The translations under genes and the position numbers were made by a program. A stretch of DNA of 64,000 nt. Source: Candidatus Marispirochaeta associata. Its GTDB lineage: Bacteria; Spirochaetota; Spirochaetia; JC444; Marispirochaetaceae. Where the stretch lies: assembly GCA_001749745.1 (NCBI GenBank), contig JWTM01000186.1, positions 124,001-188,000 on the forward strand. The letters are read 5' to 3'. Under the pieces are notes generated by a model that saw only the letters and a list, made by a program, of their open reading frames with translations, ran no database searches and was not told the DNA's origin. This document shows positions 1 to 8,806 of this stretch, in pieces (positions within the stretch are counted from its first letter, which is position 1; every line of letters starts with the position of its first letter).

Positions 1-134
1 CGGCTTCCGGATTTGATGTCTCCAAGATCGAATGGCGCGGCGGGGAGGAGCTTATCGGCGATCCCGCTGATACCGAAGGGGCGGGAAGGAACCGCCGCGT
101 GGAGATTCTGGTGATCTTCATTTCGGAGGTCTAG
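1..134 (+). CDS. OmpA-family protein, C-terminal end (partial)
   Basis: The window opens inside a gene whose frame (codons from position 3) runs to a TAG at 132-134. The last residues include NRRVEILVIF, the typical end of the OmpA/MotB C-terminal peptidoglycan-binding domain, where the NRRVE motif closes the fold. The protein probably sits in the outer membrane and holds on to peptidoglycan, but its N-terminal part lies outside the window. The next gene starts two bases after the stop, so the two are very likely cotranscribed and may act together in the envelope. Confidence 0.75.
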   Translation, partial: ASGFDVSKIEWRGGEELIGDPADTEGAGRNRRVEILVIFISEV

Positions 135-136
135 GT

Positions 137-1804
137 ATGGGACGCATCCTCTGTCTGCTTGCGGCCTTGCTTACTCTTCTGGTCGGCTGCACGACCAGCA
201 AAGGAGAAGGTGGCGACCCGGCCCTCAGTGACGACCTGCCTGCGTGGGCCTCAGTGCCGCCGGACGATCCGGGTTTCTGCTACGGCGTCGGCTGCGATGC
301 CGAACTGGACCGCGCCAAGCAGAAGGCGATAATCAATGCCGGACAGGTCTTCTCTTCCGAGATCTCCGCATCTTTGGCCGTGCATACAGTGGTCGATGGA
401 GAGCGATTCGATAAGGTCGTCCTTGGCGTGAACCGACAGCTTACCAATGAGCAGTTGATCGGGGCCAAGTTTGTAGATCAGTATCAGGATGGAGAGGGAG
501 AATACTGGGTCTTGAGCAGGGCGCCGATCGACTGTGTGCTGGATGTAACCGAGGGGGTGCTCTTAAGCTATCGGCTGGAAGAGGATGCAAAGCAGTTATC
601 CGCTGTAGCCGCGGTGATGGACCAGATCGAGACCCGAATTGCGGCCAAGGCCGTTAGCTATGATCGGGGAGGCGCCGCGGTCTACGGCGCCCCACGAGCG
701 CTGATAATTCCCAATGCAAGCTTTGAAGACCCGGCTGTTACCATCTCCGCAGGAGACGGCCGCGGCTTGCGAGTAGGGGAGTGGCGAATCGGCAGCACCT
801 GGTTCGGCCGCTTTCAGTGGCCCGGCGGAGTTCCCGAGGGCGAGCGGGCGGTCTGGTCCTCGATCTTTATCAACGGTTCTGATGCATCCCAGGGGATGAA
901 CCCCGACAACGGCTTTTATCAGGTGCTGGAGCAGAGATTTGAACCCGGTAAGTATAACCTGAGCGCTAAAGCCAGCGGGGACAATTCGGCCGGGCTTACC
1001 TCCCGACTTACCCTCGGCTATGCGGCCGGACCCGAACGATTTGTACCCCTCGAGTATAGCGACCTGGAAATCAGATATGATACCGACAGTGAGCGCTTGC
1101 CCCAGCTGGACGACTGGCAGAACCAGGAACTCACCCTGGATATACCTGAAGGTTCCCCCGCCGTGGGGCGGCCGATCTGGATCAAGTTGAGTTCCCTTAC
1201 TGATTCGACCGGACCCGGCGGCGGGAATTCCAACTGGTGGGACGATGTGCGGCTTGACTATCGGCCGCGTTTGATGAGCTACGCCGCACTAAAAGCCTCC
1301 GGTCCCGAAACCTATCGCGTCGCATCGGAGACCATCACAATCGACGGGGACGCATCCGACTGGGACCGCATCCCTGTTTACTATCAGGATGAGATCGGCG
1401 ACGCCTCTTATTCCGGCACCGATCTGCATTACGTTAAATCAGCTATGGATGAGGAGCTGGCCTACTTTCTCTTCGTCTGTGCCGACGAGGCCTGGGGGAG
1501 CGAGCTGACTCTGGAGATCAATTTCGACTACGCCCCGGGTAAGCTGGCGGAATCCCACCGCGGTGATACGACCGACCTGCACACCAATATTCGCGAACGA
1601 GAGGCGAACTTCTGGCAGAATACCAGCCACCGCGGCACCCCCCACGACCCTGGGGTGCGGTTACGCCGCAGGAATGAGATTATCGAGTTCTCCGTCCCGC
1701 TGAAGCGCTACGACGCCGACTACTTTGCGATCGTCTACGCCAATATCTGGCGGCAGGGGGATTCCAAGCCGGCCGATTATAGTGATGTAGAGTTTCAGAA
1801 CTGA
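137..1804 (+). CDS. LPP20-like lipoprotein with C-terminal sugar-binding-like region
   Basis: A 555-residue exported lipoprotein. The N-terminus has a short charged stretch, a leucine-rich core and the lipobox LLVGC, with the acylated cysteine at residue 18. Residues about 35-150 (PAWASVPPDD..., then a helix with AKQKAIINAGQ) resemble the LPP20/LpoB-like fold. The second half has a beta-rich stretch (about 190-380) and a C-terminal region with ITIDGDASDW and EFSVPL motifs, typical of carbohydrate-binding-like domains on surface proteins. The start is supported by GGAGGT just upstream, and the OmpA-family gene ends two bases before it. The last 10 bases overlap the convergent chemoreceptor gene. 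The function is not known; an envelope or surface role is inferred. Confidence 0.7.
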   Translation: MGRILCLLAALLTLLVGCTTSKGEGGDPALSDDLPAWASVPPDDPGFCYGVGCDAELDRAKQKAIINAGQVFSSEISASLAVHTVVDGERFDKVVLGVNRQLTNEQLIGAKFVDQYQDGEGEYWVLSRAPIDCVLDVTEGVLLSYRLEEDAKQLSAVAAVMDQIETRIAAKAVSYDRGGAAVYGAPRALIIPNASFEDPAVTISAGDGRGLRVGEWRIGSTWFGRFQWPGGVPEGERAVWSSIFINGSDASQGMNPDNGFYQVLEQRFEPGKYNLSAKASGDNSAGLTSRLTLGYAAGPERFVPLEYSDLEIRYDTDSERLPQLDDWQNQELTLDIPEGSPAVGRPIWIKLSSLTDSTGPGGGNSNWWDDVRLDYRPRLMSYAALKASGPETYRVASETITIDGDASDWDRIPVYYQDEIGDASYSGTDLHYVKSAMDEELAYFLFVCADEAWGSELTLEINFDYAPGKLAESHRGDTTDLHTNIREREANFWQNTSHRGTPHDPGVRLRRRNEIIEFSVPLKRYDADYFAIVYANIWRQGDSKPADYSDVEFQN

Positions 1805-4353
1805 TCGAAGCTCTGTTCGGCAGTACCCGAGCTTGAGCTGGTCTGGTAATCTCCATAGGCCTGAGTCGTTTCCGGCAGTAAGCGCGTCTCTGCGGCCAGT
1901 CGGAACTGGGCGACCATATTCCGTAGCTGCTGAGCTTGGCCGGCCAGCTCCTCCGAAGCGGCTGCGCTCTCCTCGGCGGAGGCGGTGTTCGCCTGGGTGG
2001 CCTGATCTATCTGGTCGAGGCCTTCGTTGATCTGGTCGATGCCCAGGGCTTGTTCGCGGCTGGCGGCGGCTATCTCGTCTAGTAATCCGGCTACTTTACC
2101 GGTACCGTCGACGATGGCGAGAAGCTGCTTGGCCGTTTCATCGGCCGCGGAACTGCCCTCCTTGATGTTGCCGACCGTATCGCCCACCATCTGAGATGTC
2201 TCCTTGACCGCTTCGGCGCTGCGGGCGGCCAGGTTTCGCACCTCTTCGGCCACCACCGCGAAGCCCCGGCCGTACTTTCCGGCCCGGGCGGCCTCAACGT
2301 TGGCATTCAAGGCCAGCAGGTTGATCTGAAAGGCGATGTCGTCGATCACCTTTACCACCTTGTTGATCTCGTCCGACGAGGCATTGATGCGCTCCATTAT
2401 TACCGTCAACTGCTCCATTTGATCTCGTCCGCTACCGGCGTTGTCGCTCGCCAAGCGGGCCAGGTTGTGAGCCTCGTTTGCACTCTCTGCGTTCTGTTTG
2501 GATTGACCGTTGATCTCGGTGATCGAGCTGGTCACCTCTTCCAGGCTGCTCGCCTGTTCGGTCGCTCCCTGGCTGAGATTCTGGCTGGCCTGGCTCACCT
2601 GGTCGGCGCCTACATTGACCTGCTCTACGGTGGCGTTCACTTGGCTGAGAACCTGATTGAGGGCCGCGACCATCTCTGTAAAGGAGTGGCCGAGGGTATC
2701 CCGCTCGGAAGAGATCTCAACATCGACCTGCAGATTCTTGGAGGCGATCTCCTTGGCAATCTCCGCCTTCTCTCGCTGGTAGGCGGTCAATTCTGCAAAT
2801 GAGGTGCCGATAATCCCCAGTTCATCGCTCCGACCTCTAATCCGGGCGAACTCTTGTTGATCAACATCATTGAGATCGATGTCTCCCACAGCCAGGTTCC
2901 GCGCTCCTGATACCAAGAGAAGGATCGGCTTGGAGATGGTCCGGGAGAAGAGAATGGCTGCCGCGGAAGCTATAATGACCATTGTCAGTGCACTAATGAG
3001 GATAAATATGGTCAGCCGGTTGATCGGTTGACGGACCTCCGCCTCATCGATCTCGGACATTAATGCCCACTTGGTATCGTAGACTGAAAGAGAGGTATAA
3101 GCGGAGAGGACGGGATTCCCGTTGTAATCGATAATCACCTTGGATCCGGTCTCTCCTCGCAGCGCCTCCTGAGAGGCCGCGGTATCGACGCTGCCGAGTT
3201 CGGGCCGGGCGAAGGAGGCGGTAACGCTGTGATTTTCCGGGTCCAGGTATGAATCGGAGCGCATTAATTTGTCCGGTCCCACCAGATAGCTTTCGCCGGT
3301 TTCTCCCATACCGGTCCGTTCCTGCATGATTCCGTTGATCGTTTCCAGCGAAAGCTGCAGGGCGATAATCAACTCCGCCTCACCGTGGTAGACGATGGGC
3401 TGCGAGATAAAGGCCGCCGGCTCTCCGTTGGAAGGGGCGTAGGGTTGGAAGTCGCCGAAGCCGAAATTGAGGGTATCCAATGATTTGCGCACCGCTACTC
3501 CCAGACTCGAGTCGGCATACTCACCGTTGAGGATATTGGTCCCCAAGTCCTTCTCCTTGGCAACGGAATAGAATATCTCTCCATCGGGGTGGATCAGGAA
3601 GAGGTCGTAATAGCCGTATTCTGCGGTGTAGTCCGTAAAGAAATCCTGACTATGTCCTTCAACCTTCACCTCGATCGCCTCTTCGAGGTCCATCTTAGTA
3701 ACCAGGGCGAAATTGAAGCCGTCGAGCTGCAGGGGAGAGAAGACGACCATGACCAGGTTGCCGGCGCTGTCGGTAAAGACGTCGGCGTCGCTCTCGCCGG
3801 CATGAGCTCGCTTCAGGTACTCCGGAGCATTGGCGGTTAGGTCGTAGCCGAAGACGTAGCTCCCGCCGCCCATAGTTTGCATATCGCTGCGGAAAATATA
3901 ACGTCCGTCCACATACTCCATCAGATAACTCTCGCCGGTTTTGCCCAAGCCTGTACGCTCGCCGAAGATGCGGTCTACAGTGCGTTTGTAATAGCCTACC
4001 GGGTTAATGTCGCCGCGGGTAAAATTATTCTCGGTGAAGAGGGCTTCCATCTCATTCTTCTGATTGGCGTGGATGGCCTCGAGCTCTTTGAAGGCCTGCT
4101 GCTGCATGACGGCCACCATACTGGTAAGGACGTTTAAATCCCCGTGGCGCTCAGCGAAGTACGATTCGATTTGGCCCTTCTTGATCTCACGGATCGCAGT
4201 CAGCTGATTGAAGCTGGCGTGCATCAATGCCTTGTTCGACTGTAGGAGGGCGATTCCGGTAACAAGTGCGATAGCGATAATGACCACTGCGGCGAAGATA
4301 GACGTGATCTTCCCGCCGATACTCTTAATAAACGCGATCGATTCTGATTTCAT
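1795..4353 (-). CDS. Methyl-accepting chemotaxis protein, Cache sensor
   Basis: An 852-residue chemoreceptor. A first membrane helix (about 15-35) is followed by a long periplasmic region (about 40-440) with two repeats of the GxTGESYLxxxD type, as in double-Cache ligand-binding domains. A second membrane helix lies near 445-470, then HAMP and a long signalling coiled coil. The hairpin tip (NLLALNANVEAARAG, GRGFAVVAEEVR) is well conserved. The protein ends SFDQF, which fits the aromatic-x-x-F pattern of CheR-tethering pentapeptides. GGGAGGA stands 7 bases before the ATG. The ligand is unknown; double-Cache receptors often bind small organic acids or amino acids. Confidence 0.9.
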   Translation of the reverse strand: MKSESIAFIKSIGGKITSIFAAVVIIAIALVTGIALLQSNKALMHASFNQLTAIREIKKGQIESYFAERHGDLNVLTSMVAVMQQQAFKELEAIHANQKNEMEALFTENNFTRGDINPVGYYKRTVDRIFGERTGLGKTGESYLMEYVDGRYIFRSDMQTMGGGSYVFGYDLTANAPEYLKRAHAGESDADVFTDSAGNLVMVVFSPLQLDGFNFALVTKMDLEEAIEVKVEGHSQDFFTDYTAEYGYYDLFLIHPDGEIFYSVAKEKDLGTNILNGEYADSSLGVAVRKSLDTLNFGFGDFQPYAPSNGEPAAFISQPIVYHGEAELIIALQLSLETINGIMQERTGMGETGESYLVGPDKLMRSDSYLDPENHSVTASFARPELGSVDTAASQEALRGETGSKVIIDYNGNPVLSAYTSLSVYDTKWALMSEIDEAEVRQPINRLTIFILISALTMVIIASAAAILFSRTISKPILLLVSGARNLAVGDIDLNDVDQQEFARIRGRSDELGIIGTSFAELTAYQREKAEIAKEIASKNLQVDVEISSERDTLGHSFTEMVAALNQVLSQVNATVEQVNVGADQVSQASQNLSQGATEQASSLEEVTSSITEINGQSKQNAESANEAHNLARLASDNAGSGRDQMEQLTVIMERINASSDEINKVVKVIDDIAFQINLLALNANVEAARAGKYGRGFAVVAEEVRNLAARSAEAVKETSQMVGDTVGNIKEGSSAADETAKQLLAIVDGTGKVAGLLDEIAAASREQALGIDQINEGLDQIDQATQANTASAEESAAASEELAGQAQQLRNMVAQFRLAAETRLLPETTQAYGDYQTSSSSGTAEQSFDQF

Positions 4354-4484
4354 CTGGATCCTCCCTATATTGAAGGTGGCGAAGTGATAGGCGTGGTGTA
4401 CTGTTTATTGCCGCTTCTTATTATCCTTAAGCCTATGGGATAAAATTAGAAAAGCAAGGCGTAAGCTACTTTTTTCTATGGGGT

Positions 4485-4552
4485 TAAAAATGGCCGCCGA
4501 ACCTCCAGAGGGTATCTATCGTTGCGGGCGATAGTAAGGAGCTTCGGCGGCC
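4485..4552 (-). terminator. Rho-independent terminator after cheW
   Basis: Arms 4492-4501 (GGCCGCCGAA) and 4543-4552 (TTCGGCGGCC) are perfect complements. Inside them CTCC 4503-4506 pairs with GGAG 4538-4541, and CTATCG 4516-4521 pairs with CGATAG 4529-4534, giving a long nested hairpin. On the minus strand it is followed by a run of five T, so it should end the chemoreceptor-cheW transcript. The left arm is identical in sequence to one end of the structured element at 47221. Confidence 0.75.
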
Positions 4553-4565
4553 GGGTTCCATTTGT

Positions 4566-5081
4566 TCAGCTTTCGTCTAACGAGGAGAGTTGGTCCAACT
4601 CCTCATTGCCGATGAGGCGGAGCATATCCAGGATGATGATAACCTGCTCACCCAGCTTACCTAAACCGCTTACAAACTGCTCTTCGGCAGCGTTCTCCCG
4701 ATGAAAGTCCGGCGCCGGTGAGATATCCGAGTGCAGGATATCCTGCACCTCGGTGGCGGTATCGACAATCAGGCCGATGGACCGGTTCTGGAGTTTGACC
4801 ACCGTTATTACCGTACGGTCGTCATAGGCCCGTTCCTCCATCGAGAAGCGGAGCCGCAGGTCGATAACGGGAATGACCTGACCGCGAAGGTTGATTACCC
4901 CGCGCACATAGGCGGGCAGATCCGGTACGGCGGTGATCTTCTGCAATTCGATTATATCGGTGACTACAGAGATATCGATGCCGTAGACTTCTGCGCCCAG
5001 TTTGCATAAGAGATACTTCGTTCCGCTCGCAGCTTCCAATTCCTCATCGAGGAGTTCTTGTTCAATTGCTAAATCACTCAT
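4566..5081 (-). CDS. cheW: CheW chemotaxis coupling protein
   Basis: CheW links chemoreceptors to the CheA kinase in the cytoplasm. The protein shows the CheW core: KYLLCKLGAEVYGIDI, VVTDIIEL, the PAYVRGVINLRGQVIPVIDL signature, and the later GLIVDTATEV strand. I place the start at the ATG at 5081 (MSDLAIEQ) because GGAGAAAG lies about 7 bases before it and because this leaves a 16-base gap after the receptor gene; an upstream in-frame start at 5120 would overlap that gene. Residues 1-25 form an acidic extension, as is common. It is cotranscribed with the receptor at 5098-7221 and followed by a strong terminator. Confidence 0.93.
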   Translation of the reverse strand: MSDLAIEQELLDEELEAASGTKYLLCKLGAEVYGIDISVVTDIIELQKITAVPDLPAYVRGVINLRGQVIPVIDLRLRFSMEERAYDDRTVITVVKLQNRSIGLIVDTATEVQDILHSDISPAPDFHRENAAEEQFVSGLGKLGEQVIIILDMLRLIGNEELDQLSSLDES

Positions 5082-5097
5082 ATTAGCTTTCTCCGGC

Positions 5098-7221
5098 CTA
5101 AAAGCGGTCGAAATCGTCATCGTCGATCATGACCGTATCGCCCGTCGATGGCCCGCCAATCCCGACAGTCTCCAGCTCCCGGGCACGGGTATTCCCGTTG
5201 CCGTTGTTCCCTGAGGTATAGCCCAGGAGTCTGGTCTCCGAGGCGAGCTTGAACTGGGCAATCAATCTTCTCAGTTCATCACCCTGACCGGCCAGCTCCT
5301 CGGCCGCTGAGGCGCTCTCTTCGGCGGAAGCGGTATTGGCTTGGGTGACCTCGTCGATCTGCTCGACGCCTTCGGAGATCTGGCTGAGACCCTGGGCCTG
5401 CTCGCGGCTGGCGGCGGAGATCTCGTCCAACAGGGAGGCAACCTTCCCGGCCCCATCAACGATCAGCTCCAGCTGTGAGGCGGTATCCTTAACCAGCTTA
5501 TCCCCATGCTCAATGCTACTGACCGACTGATCGACGATGGTGGTCGTCTCCTTTACCGCCTCGGCACTGCGGGCGGCGAGGTTCCGTACCTCTTCGGCGA
5601 CGACGGCGAATCCCCGGCCGTACTTGCCCGCCCGGGCGGCTTCGACGTTGGCGTTGAGGGCCAGCAGGTTGATCTGGAAGGCGATATCGTCGATCACCTT
5701 GACCACCTTCTTGATCTCTCCCGAACCGATATTGATTTCTTCCATGGCGGAGATCAGCTCCTCCATCGAATTGTTGCCGCTCAAGGCGTTGTCCCTGGCT
5801 TCGACCGCCAGCTTATTCGCCTCGGAAGCGCTCATCGCATTTTGATTGGCCTGGCCGTTAATTTCAGTGATAGAAGAGGATATCTCCTCCAGTGAGCTCG
5901 CCTGCTCGGTCGCTCCTTGAGAGAGGGATTGACTGGCCTGGCTGACCTGATCCGAGCCCTGGGCCACCTGCTCGATCGCCTGTTTTACCTGATTGAGAAC
6001 GCCGGTAAGGGACTCCTGCATAGTGAGCATAGAGATCCCTAAGGAATCCTTATCGCTCGCCTTGGTAATGTTCCCGGTAAAGTCGCCGGAAGCGATAGTT
6101 CCTAATGAATCGGCTTTATCCTGTAGGGCGCCGACCATCTCCATCACCGATGAGAACACTCCCTCCACCCGGGTAAGATTAAAATCGCCGGCTTGCACAG
6201 CTAGGTCTCCGGCGGAGACGCGGCTCATGATCTGCTCGATAACCCCGGGATCGGCCCCCAACTGCTTCAAGACGCTGTTGGTGGTAATTAGAATAATGAC
6301 CACCGCCAGGATTAGAGCCGCGACAGTGAGGATGGAGATCAGCAGAACAGAACGTTCGTTGTTGGCCTGCAGGCGCGGGCCTAACTCATCCTGGTCGGCC
6401 ATCACCGATAACTTAACATTCTCCACATCCTCGGCGATCTGCGGCCCGAGTACATCGAGGCGGTTCTGAACGATGTCGTTGAGAGCGAAGGTTGTATCTG
6501 CTGCAATACGGAAGGATTCTATGTAGGTCTCATCTGCATTATGGATTTCATCCAGCAATCCTCGTCGCTCGGGATTCTGTAGCTCTGCATTCAGCGTATC
6601 GAGATAGCTGTCTAAACTTGCAAACTCCTCTTCCACCCGGTCGACCTCAGCTTGAAGATTGTTTTTAAGGAACTTCGTGACATAGAGCCGTCCCAATAGG
6701 AGTGAACGCAGGGCGAGGGAGGCGTTGTAGGCGGCGGTCATGTCGCCGTCTTCCTCGGCGGAAACGAGGATGGCGGTAAGGTTTCGCTCCATCTGCGGTC
6801 CGATTACATCCATGGTTCCTGCAACCTCTCGATCGACGGTCGCCGCATGCTCCTTGAGCTGTTCAAAATTACGGTTGTACTCGGTCACCTTTTCATCTGC
6901 TTCATCAACAAGCCGTGCTCGTTCGGGATCCATAATCTCCGCTTGGGCCGTGTCCATAAACTCCCGCATTAGCGCAAAGTACTCACTGTACTGTTCGATA
7001 TCCCTTTCGCTGTGGGTGATGATGAAGTCCTTCACGTTCATGCGGACCATCAGCATATTAGCTTGCAGTCTTCCCGAAAGGTTGGTATCTCGAGCCAAGC
7101 CCCGATATTCGCTAAAACCCTTAGTCGCATCGGAGAGGGCGAAGAGAGAAATGCCTATAGCGGTGGAGAAGACTAATACCAGTACCAGAAAGCCGAGAAT
7201 CATTTTGGTTCGTAGTTTCAT
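5098..7221 (-). CDS. Methyl-accepting chemotaxis protein, HBM-type sensor
   Basis: A 707-residue chemoreceptor. After the first membrane helix (about 7-28) the periplasmic part (about 35-285) is all helical and begins with the pattern of helical bimodular (HBM) domains, including LARDTNLSGRLQANMLMVRM. The second membrane helix is near 293-315 (LLISILTVAALILAVVIIL), followed by HAMP and the conserved signalling domain with the same tip sequence as the neighbouring receptor. It ends DFDRF, again a possible CheR-tethering pentapeptide. The start has GGAGG 8 bases upstream. Known HBM receptors sense organic acids such as TCA intermediates; the ligand here cannot be read from sequence. Confidence 0.9.
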   Translation of the reverse strand: MKLRTKMILGFLVLVLVFSTAIGISLFALSDATKGFSEYRGLARDTNLSGRLQANMLMVRMNVKDFIITHSERDIEQYSEYFALMREFMDTAQAEIMDPERARLVDEADEKVTEYNRNFEQLKEHAATVDREVAGTMDVIGPQMERNLTAILVSAEEDGDMTAAYNASLALRSLLLGRLYVTKFLKNNLQAEVDRVEEEFASLDSYLDTLNAELQNPERRGLLDEIHNADETYIESFRIAADTTFALNDIVQNRLDVLGPQIAEDVENVKLSVMADQDELGPRLQANNERSVLLISILTVAALILAVVIILITTNSVLKQLGADPGVIEQIMSRVSAGDLAVQAGDFNLTRVEGVFSSVMEMVGALQDKADSLGTIASGDFTGNITKASDKDSLGISMLTMQESLTGVLNQVKQAIEQVAQGSDQVSQASQSLSQGATEQASSLEEISSSITEINGQANQNAMSASEANKLAVEARDNALSGNNSMEELISAMEEINIGSGEIKKVVKVIDDIAFQINLLALNANVEAARAGKYGRGFAVVAEEVRNLAARSAEAVKETTTIVDQSVSSIEHGDKLVKDTASQLELIVDGAGKVASLLDEISAASREQAQGLSQISEGVEQIDEVTQANTASAEESASAAEELAGQGDELRRLIAQFKLASETRLLGYTSGNNGNGNTRARELETVGIGGPSTGDTVMIDDDDFDRF

Positions 7222-7285
7222 TTTATGCCTCCGTTTCTGTCTTTAAGCCTAAAAGAACAGGGGGCAAAAGCAATCCGATTTGTTT

Positions 7286-7323
7286 TTGACTTTTACTCAT
7301 TAATTACCTATAAGTAATGGGTA
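7286..7323 (+). promoter_or_regulatory. Promoter and inverted repeat at the LuxR-type gene
   Basis: TTGACT (7286-7291), a 17-base spacer and TATAAG (7309-7314) form a good vegetative promoter. The -10 box ends 9 bases before the ATG, so the mRNA would start at or next to the start codon. An imperfect inverted repeat, TACTCATT (7294-7301) and AATGGGTA (7316-7323), with inner ATTAC/GTAAT arms, covers the spacer and -10 box. That position suits autorepression by the gene product. The half-site TACTCATT returns at 8195-8202. Confidence 0.6.
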
Positions 7324-8169
7324 ATGTCGGTAAACATAAGCAGTATTGAAGAAAAGCTTAACGAGCGGGCCAAAGAGCTGCAGTGCCTCTTCCGCATATC
7401 CGAGGTAGTGGATTATTTCGACGATGATCTGGATAAGATTCTAACCGCGGTGATTGAGATTTTGCCGGAGTCGATGAAGTATCCCCAGTGGGCAGAAGCA
7501 GCCATACGGCTAACTAATGGCGAGTGGCGCTCGGCGGGTTGGAGAGCTACGGAGTGGTCCTATACAGCGCTTATTCGGAGCAAGGCAGTCGTTATCGGGC
7601 ACCTGAACGTCGCTTATACCCGGGAGCTGGCGCAAGAGGATGAGGGCCCCTTTCTCAGCGATGAAAAGCTGTTAATCTCAGTCGTTGCCGAGCGGGTGGG
7701 TAAGATTGTGAGCCGCATTCAGGCTCAGAAGGCACTGGAGACGAGGGCGGAGTCGACCCAGAACATCAACCTGGCCTTGAAAGAGGTACTGCAGCAGGCT
7801 GAGGAGGAGAAGCGGCAGGTCGAGGAGCGGATTCAGAGGAATATCAATGCCGTTATTCTCCCCCTTCTCGACCGAATGGAGAGCCTGGCCCATAACTGTC
7901 AGCATAAACCCCTTCTCTTGCTGTTGCGCTCTAATCTGGAGGATATCGCCGGGGAGTTTGTTACCCGGGTTGAATCCGCCGCGGGAGCCTTGAGCCTGCG
8001 GGAACAGCAGCTCTGCGGTATGATCCGCCTTGGGATGTCGTCTAAGGAGATCGCCGAGAGCCTCAATCTCTCCGTCTCTACCGTGCATAACCACCGGGAG
8101 CGTATTCGTAATAAACTGGGACTCCAGAATACCCGGACGAACCTGGCGAGTTACCTTCAATCTTTATAA
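7324..8169 (+). CDS. LuxR-family transcriptional regulator with GAF-like domain
   Basis: A 281-residue regulator. The N-terminus (about 5-135) resembles a GAF sensor (KELQCLFRISEVVDYFDDD, GHLNVAYTREL). A coiled segment follows (about 140-175). The C-terminus (about 215-281) is a LuxR/GerE helix-turn-helix, with LSLREQQLCGMI, SSKEIAESLNLS and VHNHRERIRNKLGL. There is no receiver domain, so the signal is probably sensed directly or through a partner. The ATG at 7324 has no Shine-Dalgarno site and follows a -10 box by 9 bases. It sits just upstream of the lipoprotein/hybrid kinase pair and likely controls it through the palindrome at 8185. The signal is unknown. Confidence 0.85.
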   Translation: MSVNISSIEEKLNERAKELQCLFRISEVVDYFDDDLDKILTAVIEILPESMKYPQWAEAAIRLTNGEWRSAGWRATEWSYTALIRSKAVVIGHLNVAYTRELAQEDEGPFLSDEKLLISVVAERVGKIVSRIQAQKALETRAESTQNINLALKEVLQQAEEEKRQVEERIQRNINAVILPLLDRMESLAHNCQHKPLLLLLRSNLEDIAGEFVTRVESAAGALSLREQQLCGMIRLGMSSKEIAESLNLSVSTVHNHRERIRNKLGLQNTRTNLASYLQSL

Positions 8170-8184
8170 AAGATAATGGAATAG

Positions 8185-8229
8185 ATGAGTATTCTACTCA
8201 TTTGACAAGCCCTTTTGACTGCATACACT
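8185..8229 (+). promoter_or_regulatory. Promoter with perfect palindrome upstream of the lipoprotein/kinase operon
   Basis: ATGAGTATTCTACTCAT (8185-8201) is a perfect 7-3-7 palindrome that abuts a TTGACA -35 box (8202-8207). After 16 bases comes TACACT (8224-8229), and the ATG follows 7 bases later. The palindrome centre lies about 43 bases before the expected transcription start, the classic position for a LuxR-type activator touching RNA polymerase. That the LuxR-type protein encoded at 7324 binds here is inference. Confidence 0.6.
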
Positions 8230-8236
8230 TAGGTGT

Positions 8237-8806
8237 ATGGTTAAAGCGTTTTTGCGATTCTTAGCTCTGCCCTGTACGAGCATTATCCTGCTTCTACTAA
8301 TTAGCTCGTGTGGTCGTGAGCTTCCCTACGGTATCGATCAGGAGCGTCGTATCGCGGTCATTCCCGTGGGTAAAACGGCGGCGGAGTTGACGGTTACCGG
8401 TAAAACGGCCGGCGCTAAGGCGGTATACCTGAATAGAGAAGCGCTACAGGCGCAATTTCCGGAATTCAGCTTCCGCTGTATGGATCCGTGGCTTGAGAAG
8501 GAGGTCAGCTACACCGGCATCTCCCTCTATCAGCTTATTAATAGTATCGGGATCGATCCGGAAGCGACGCGGGTACGTCTTTTAGCCAGTAATGATTACG
8601 TGATCGAGGTGCCCGTAGCCCATATCAAGCGATATTACTACCAGCTCACCTATAAAGAGGACGGCCGCTACTACCGTGATCTCCCGGCGGAACAGAACAA
8701 AGGGACCTTCGCCGTCTCCATCGATTTCAGCCGTTTTAAGTCCCTCTCCATAGAGCAAAGAAAGCTCGAGGAGGTCTGGTGGCTTACCAGCATAGAACTT
8801 AAATGA
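8237..8806 (+). CDS. Exported lipoprotein with molybdopterin-oxidoreductase-like fold
   Basis: A 189-residue lipoprotein: signal core CTSIILLLLISSC with a lipobox cysteine at about residue 26. The mature part (about 50-189) carries ITGISLYQLINSIGIDP-like and VRLLASNDYVIEVPVAHI segments, seen in the small YedY/sulfite-oxidase-like domain family. I see no clear cofactor cysteine in the mature part apart from FRCMD near residue 81. Such domains without catalysis are found as exported partners of signalling proteins. The stop overlaps the start of the hybrid kinase (ATGA), so a role as its periplasmic sensor is likely. The ATG follows a -10 box by 7 bases and has no Shine-Dalgarno site. Confidence 0.6.
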   Translation: MVKAFLRFLALPCTSIILLLLISSCGRELPYGIDQERRIAVIPVGKTAAELTVTGKTAGAKAVYLNREALQAQFPEFSFRCMDPWLEKEVSYTGISLYQLINSIGIDPEATRVRLLASNDYVIEVPVAHIKRYYYQLTYKEDGRYYRDLPAEQNKGTFAVSIDFSRFKSLSIEQRKLEEVWWLTSIELK

